NCBI GenBank assembly: GCA_037447655.1
Contig: JBBHKE010003239.1
Location: 1-17,952 of the forward strand
DNA length: 17,952 nt
Direction of reading: 5' to 3'
Source: Zygnema cylindricum
Lineage: Eukaryota > Streptophyta > Zygnematophyceae > Zygnematales > Zygnemataceae
The notes under the pieces are model-generated. The model ran no database searches. It saw only the letters and a list, made by a program, of their open reading frames with translations, and was not told the origin of the DNA. Position 1 is the first letter of the stretch. Each line of letters begins with the position of its first letter. Shown here one piece after another: positions 16,800-17,952 of this stretch. Made by a program: the position numbers and the translations under genes.

Positions 16800-16895
16800 G
16801 TTTGAACAACTATGATTTTGAACGACTATTTGAAACGTTTATTTCATACCAGTATTTTCTACAATTTTTTCATACAACTATTTCATACGACTATA
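16800..16895. repeat. Second degenerate 'cgactatttcatac' array
   Basis: GAACGACTATTTGAAACG, TTTCATACCAGTATTTTC, TTTCATACAACTATTTCATA and CGACTATATC words repeat, related to the array at 16230-16345. The two arrays flank the ATGTACGG block. Confidence 0.5.
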
Positions 16896-17102
16896 TCTTG
16901 TGGAAATAGATTTGGGAGGACGCATCATCGAAGTTCATCCCTCTGAACCTGAAGCCTTTCGCACTTTGATCCGGTGAAGAATCCAATTGGTCATGTCGAT
17001 TCGGTGGAGGAGCCAGAGACGAAAGAATGGTAGAAGACTTCGTCTTTTTCCCTCCAATAGCGGCAACACTTGTCACCTTAATAACTCTCAAGGAGCACAC
17101 AA
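16896..17102 (-). mobile_element. Possible internal 5' region of a minus-strand Copia-type element
   Basis: On the minus strand this follows the candidate primer-binding site. A 74-codon frame (16891-17115) starts at an ATG inside that site and reads KVTSVAAIGGKKTKSS, SLAPPPNRHDQLDSS and FRFRGMNFDD. No gag or nucleocapsid zinc knuckle is seen, and similarity to any element protein cannot be judged. Downstream sequence (toward 16800) is repeat-like, so the element is truncated if real. Confidence 0.25.
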
Positions 17103-17114
17103 GCTTGGATACCA
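17103..17114 (-). other. Candidate primer-binding site (initiator tRNA-Met type)
   Basis: The minus strand reads TGGTATCCAAGC. Plant Copia elements usually have TGGTATCAGAGC, complementary to the 3' end of initiator methionine tRNA. Ten of twelve bases agree. It lies two bases inside a CA-ending boundary (17117), as expected beside a 5' LTR. Confidence 0.4.
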
Positions 17115-17116
17115 CT

Positions 17117-17952
17117 TGAAGGATCGATAAGGAGATAAAGACAAAGCAAACATAAAAGCGGAAGCAAACACTGAAGCAATACTCGGGAAGAACACTCCAG
17201 CAAAAGACAATTATATTTCACTAAAAAGTTTTCCCCACATAAAAAATTAAATTTTCCCTTCTCTGTCCGACTCCTTTATTTTTCATACGGTACAAAACGG
17301 AACGTACATAATACAAAAGTACTATGGAAGCGCGAATCGCTCAAATCACAGATAATAACGACACAATATAAAATACCAAAACTACGACAATGATCCTGAA
17401 CTGTCGCACAAAAATAATAGACGCAAAACTGACGCAAACTGAAACCAAACAAAAACCAAAGGAAAACCAAACTTTTACCCAATAATAATATACGACGCTC
17501 AAAAAAACTGAGACTTTGTTGCACAATGTATCCAACAAAAAACATTATTTGCTAAAACACGTTTGTTTAAACACGTTTTGTTACAACATTGTTTCTCTGT
17601 TATTTCCCCACAATAGGGTTACATGTTTGTACTTTACAAGCCCTTAATTTCGTCTTACCTAGAACCAATCATGGACCCATTTTGCTCCAATACTTTTTAA
17701 AATTTTTGCTCAACTTTCCATCATAAAATGTGGTTAAAAAACCCTAAAAAACCCGAAACTACCATCTATTAACACAATCATTTCAGAAAATAAACGCTAA
17801 AAATTAACCACGGAAGTAAACCCCGATGACCCACAAAAAACTATGAACTAGCACCCACTCTATTTCTCAAAGTAGATGTAAAAACCACAGGTTTCTCGAA
17901 CACTTGAAACTTTTAGAAACTTTTAGAAACTCCTAGAGACTCTTAGAAACAT
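17117..17952 (-). mobile_element. Candidate LTR of a Copia-type retrotransposon, running off the window
   Basis: On the minus strand the region ends ...GATCCTTCA directly before the primer-binding-like site. It contains an AATAAA signal (plus-strand TTTATT at 17275-17280) about 160 bp before that end, as expected for LTR polyadenylation. Frames of 89 and 65 codons on the minus strand carry no domain. The other LTR end (TG on the minus strand) is not seen before the window ends, and no second LTR is present, so the call rests on the boundary motifs only. Confidence 0.4.
17904..17950. repeat. Period-10 array of (T)TTTAGAAAC units
   Basis: CACTTGAAAC, TTTTAGAAAC, TTTTAGAAAC, TCCTAGAGAC and TCTTAGAAAC follow at exactly 10-bp spacing (17901-17950). 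GAA triplets at 17906, 17916, 17926 and 17946 alternate with TTT/TCC/TCT at the five-base offset, which resembles the GAAnnTTCnnGAA layout of heat-shock elements with a weakened TTC half. A perfect TTCTCGAA lies just upstream at 17893-17900. Confidence 0.6.

Noticed and set aside
1-17952. CRISPR arrays, bacterial operons or phage genes
   Set aside because: No regularly spaced identical repeats with unique spacers, no dense coding and no ribosome-binding-site pattern; the content is eukaryotic.

Overview
The window is nuclear DNA of a eukaryote, most likely a land plant. It is AT-rich, no dense bacterial-type coding or operons are visible, and the few coding blocks are short and bounded by GT/AG splice-like sites. 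It also holds hAT-type and Copia-type transposable element signatures and scattered TTTAGGG words. I see no complete, intact protein-coding gene. The species cannot be told from the sequence; a liverwort or moss is possible but is a guess.

Layout from left to right. 1-1120 is AT-rich with nothing recognisable. 1123-1474 holds a frameshifted relic that ends in a clear EGF-like cysteine pattern. 1475-1960 is AT-rich filler. 1967-3826 is an almost continuous polypyrimidine tract of about 1.86 kb, with three GC-rich hairpin islands in its first 700 bases. 3816-13262 is one giant imperfect inverted repeat (a palindrome of about 9.4 kb). Its arms run from an apex near 8225 outward to 3816 and 13262. 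Each arm carries the same decayed multi-exon gene, arranged head to head and read outward from the apex, with a CT/GA microsatellite next to the apex. I label the shared exon-like blocks E1 to E7; the family is not one I recognise. The arms differ by many substitutions, by arm-specific tandem duplications, and by different stop codons and frameshifts, so this is an old, decaying palindrome rather than a recently homogenised one.

13323-13906 is unassigned. 13907-15114 is a second, smaller palindromic region. It consists of two non-autonomous hAT-like elements of about 450 bp in opposite orientation, the first with a nearly perfect 8-bp target duplication, plus a partial third copy. A single end of a fourth copy lies at 15726. 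15115-16900 is degenerate repeat-rich DNA: TTTAGGG words, a block of repeated ATGTACGG words, and two related arrays of a 'tacgactatttca' type word. From about 17103 to the window end there is a candidate edge of a minus-strand Copia-type LTR retrotransposon, with a primer-binding-like site, an AATAAA signal and a period-10 array resembling heat-shock elements.

The genes do not form a pathway. The biology here is structural: duplication by inversion of a gene-bearing unit, microsatellite growth at its apex and outer edge, and insertion of small DNA transposons beside it.
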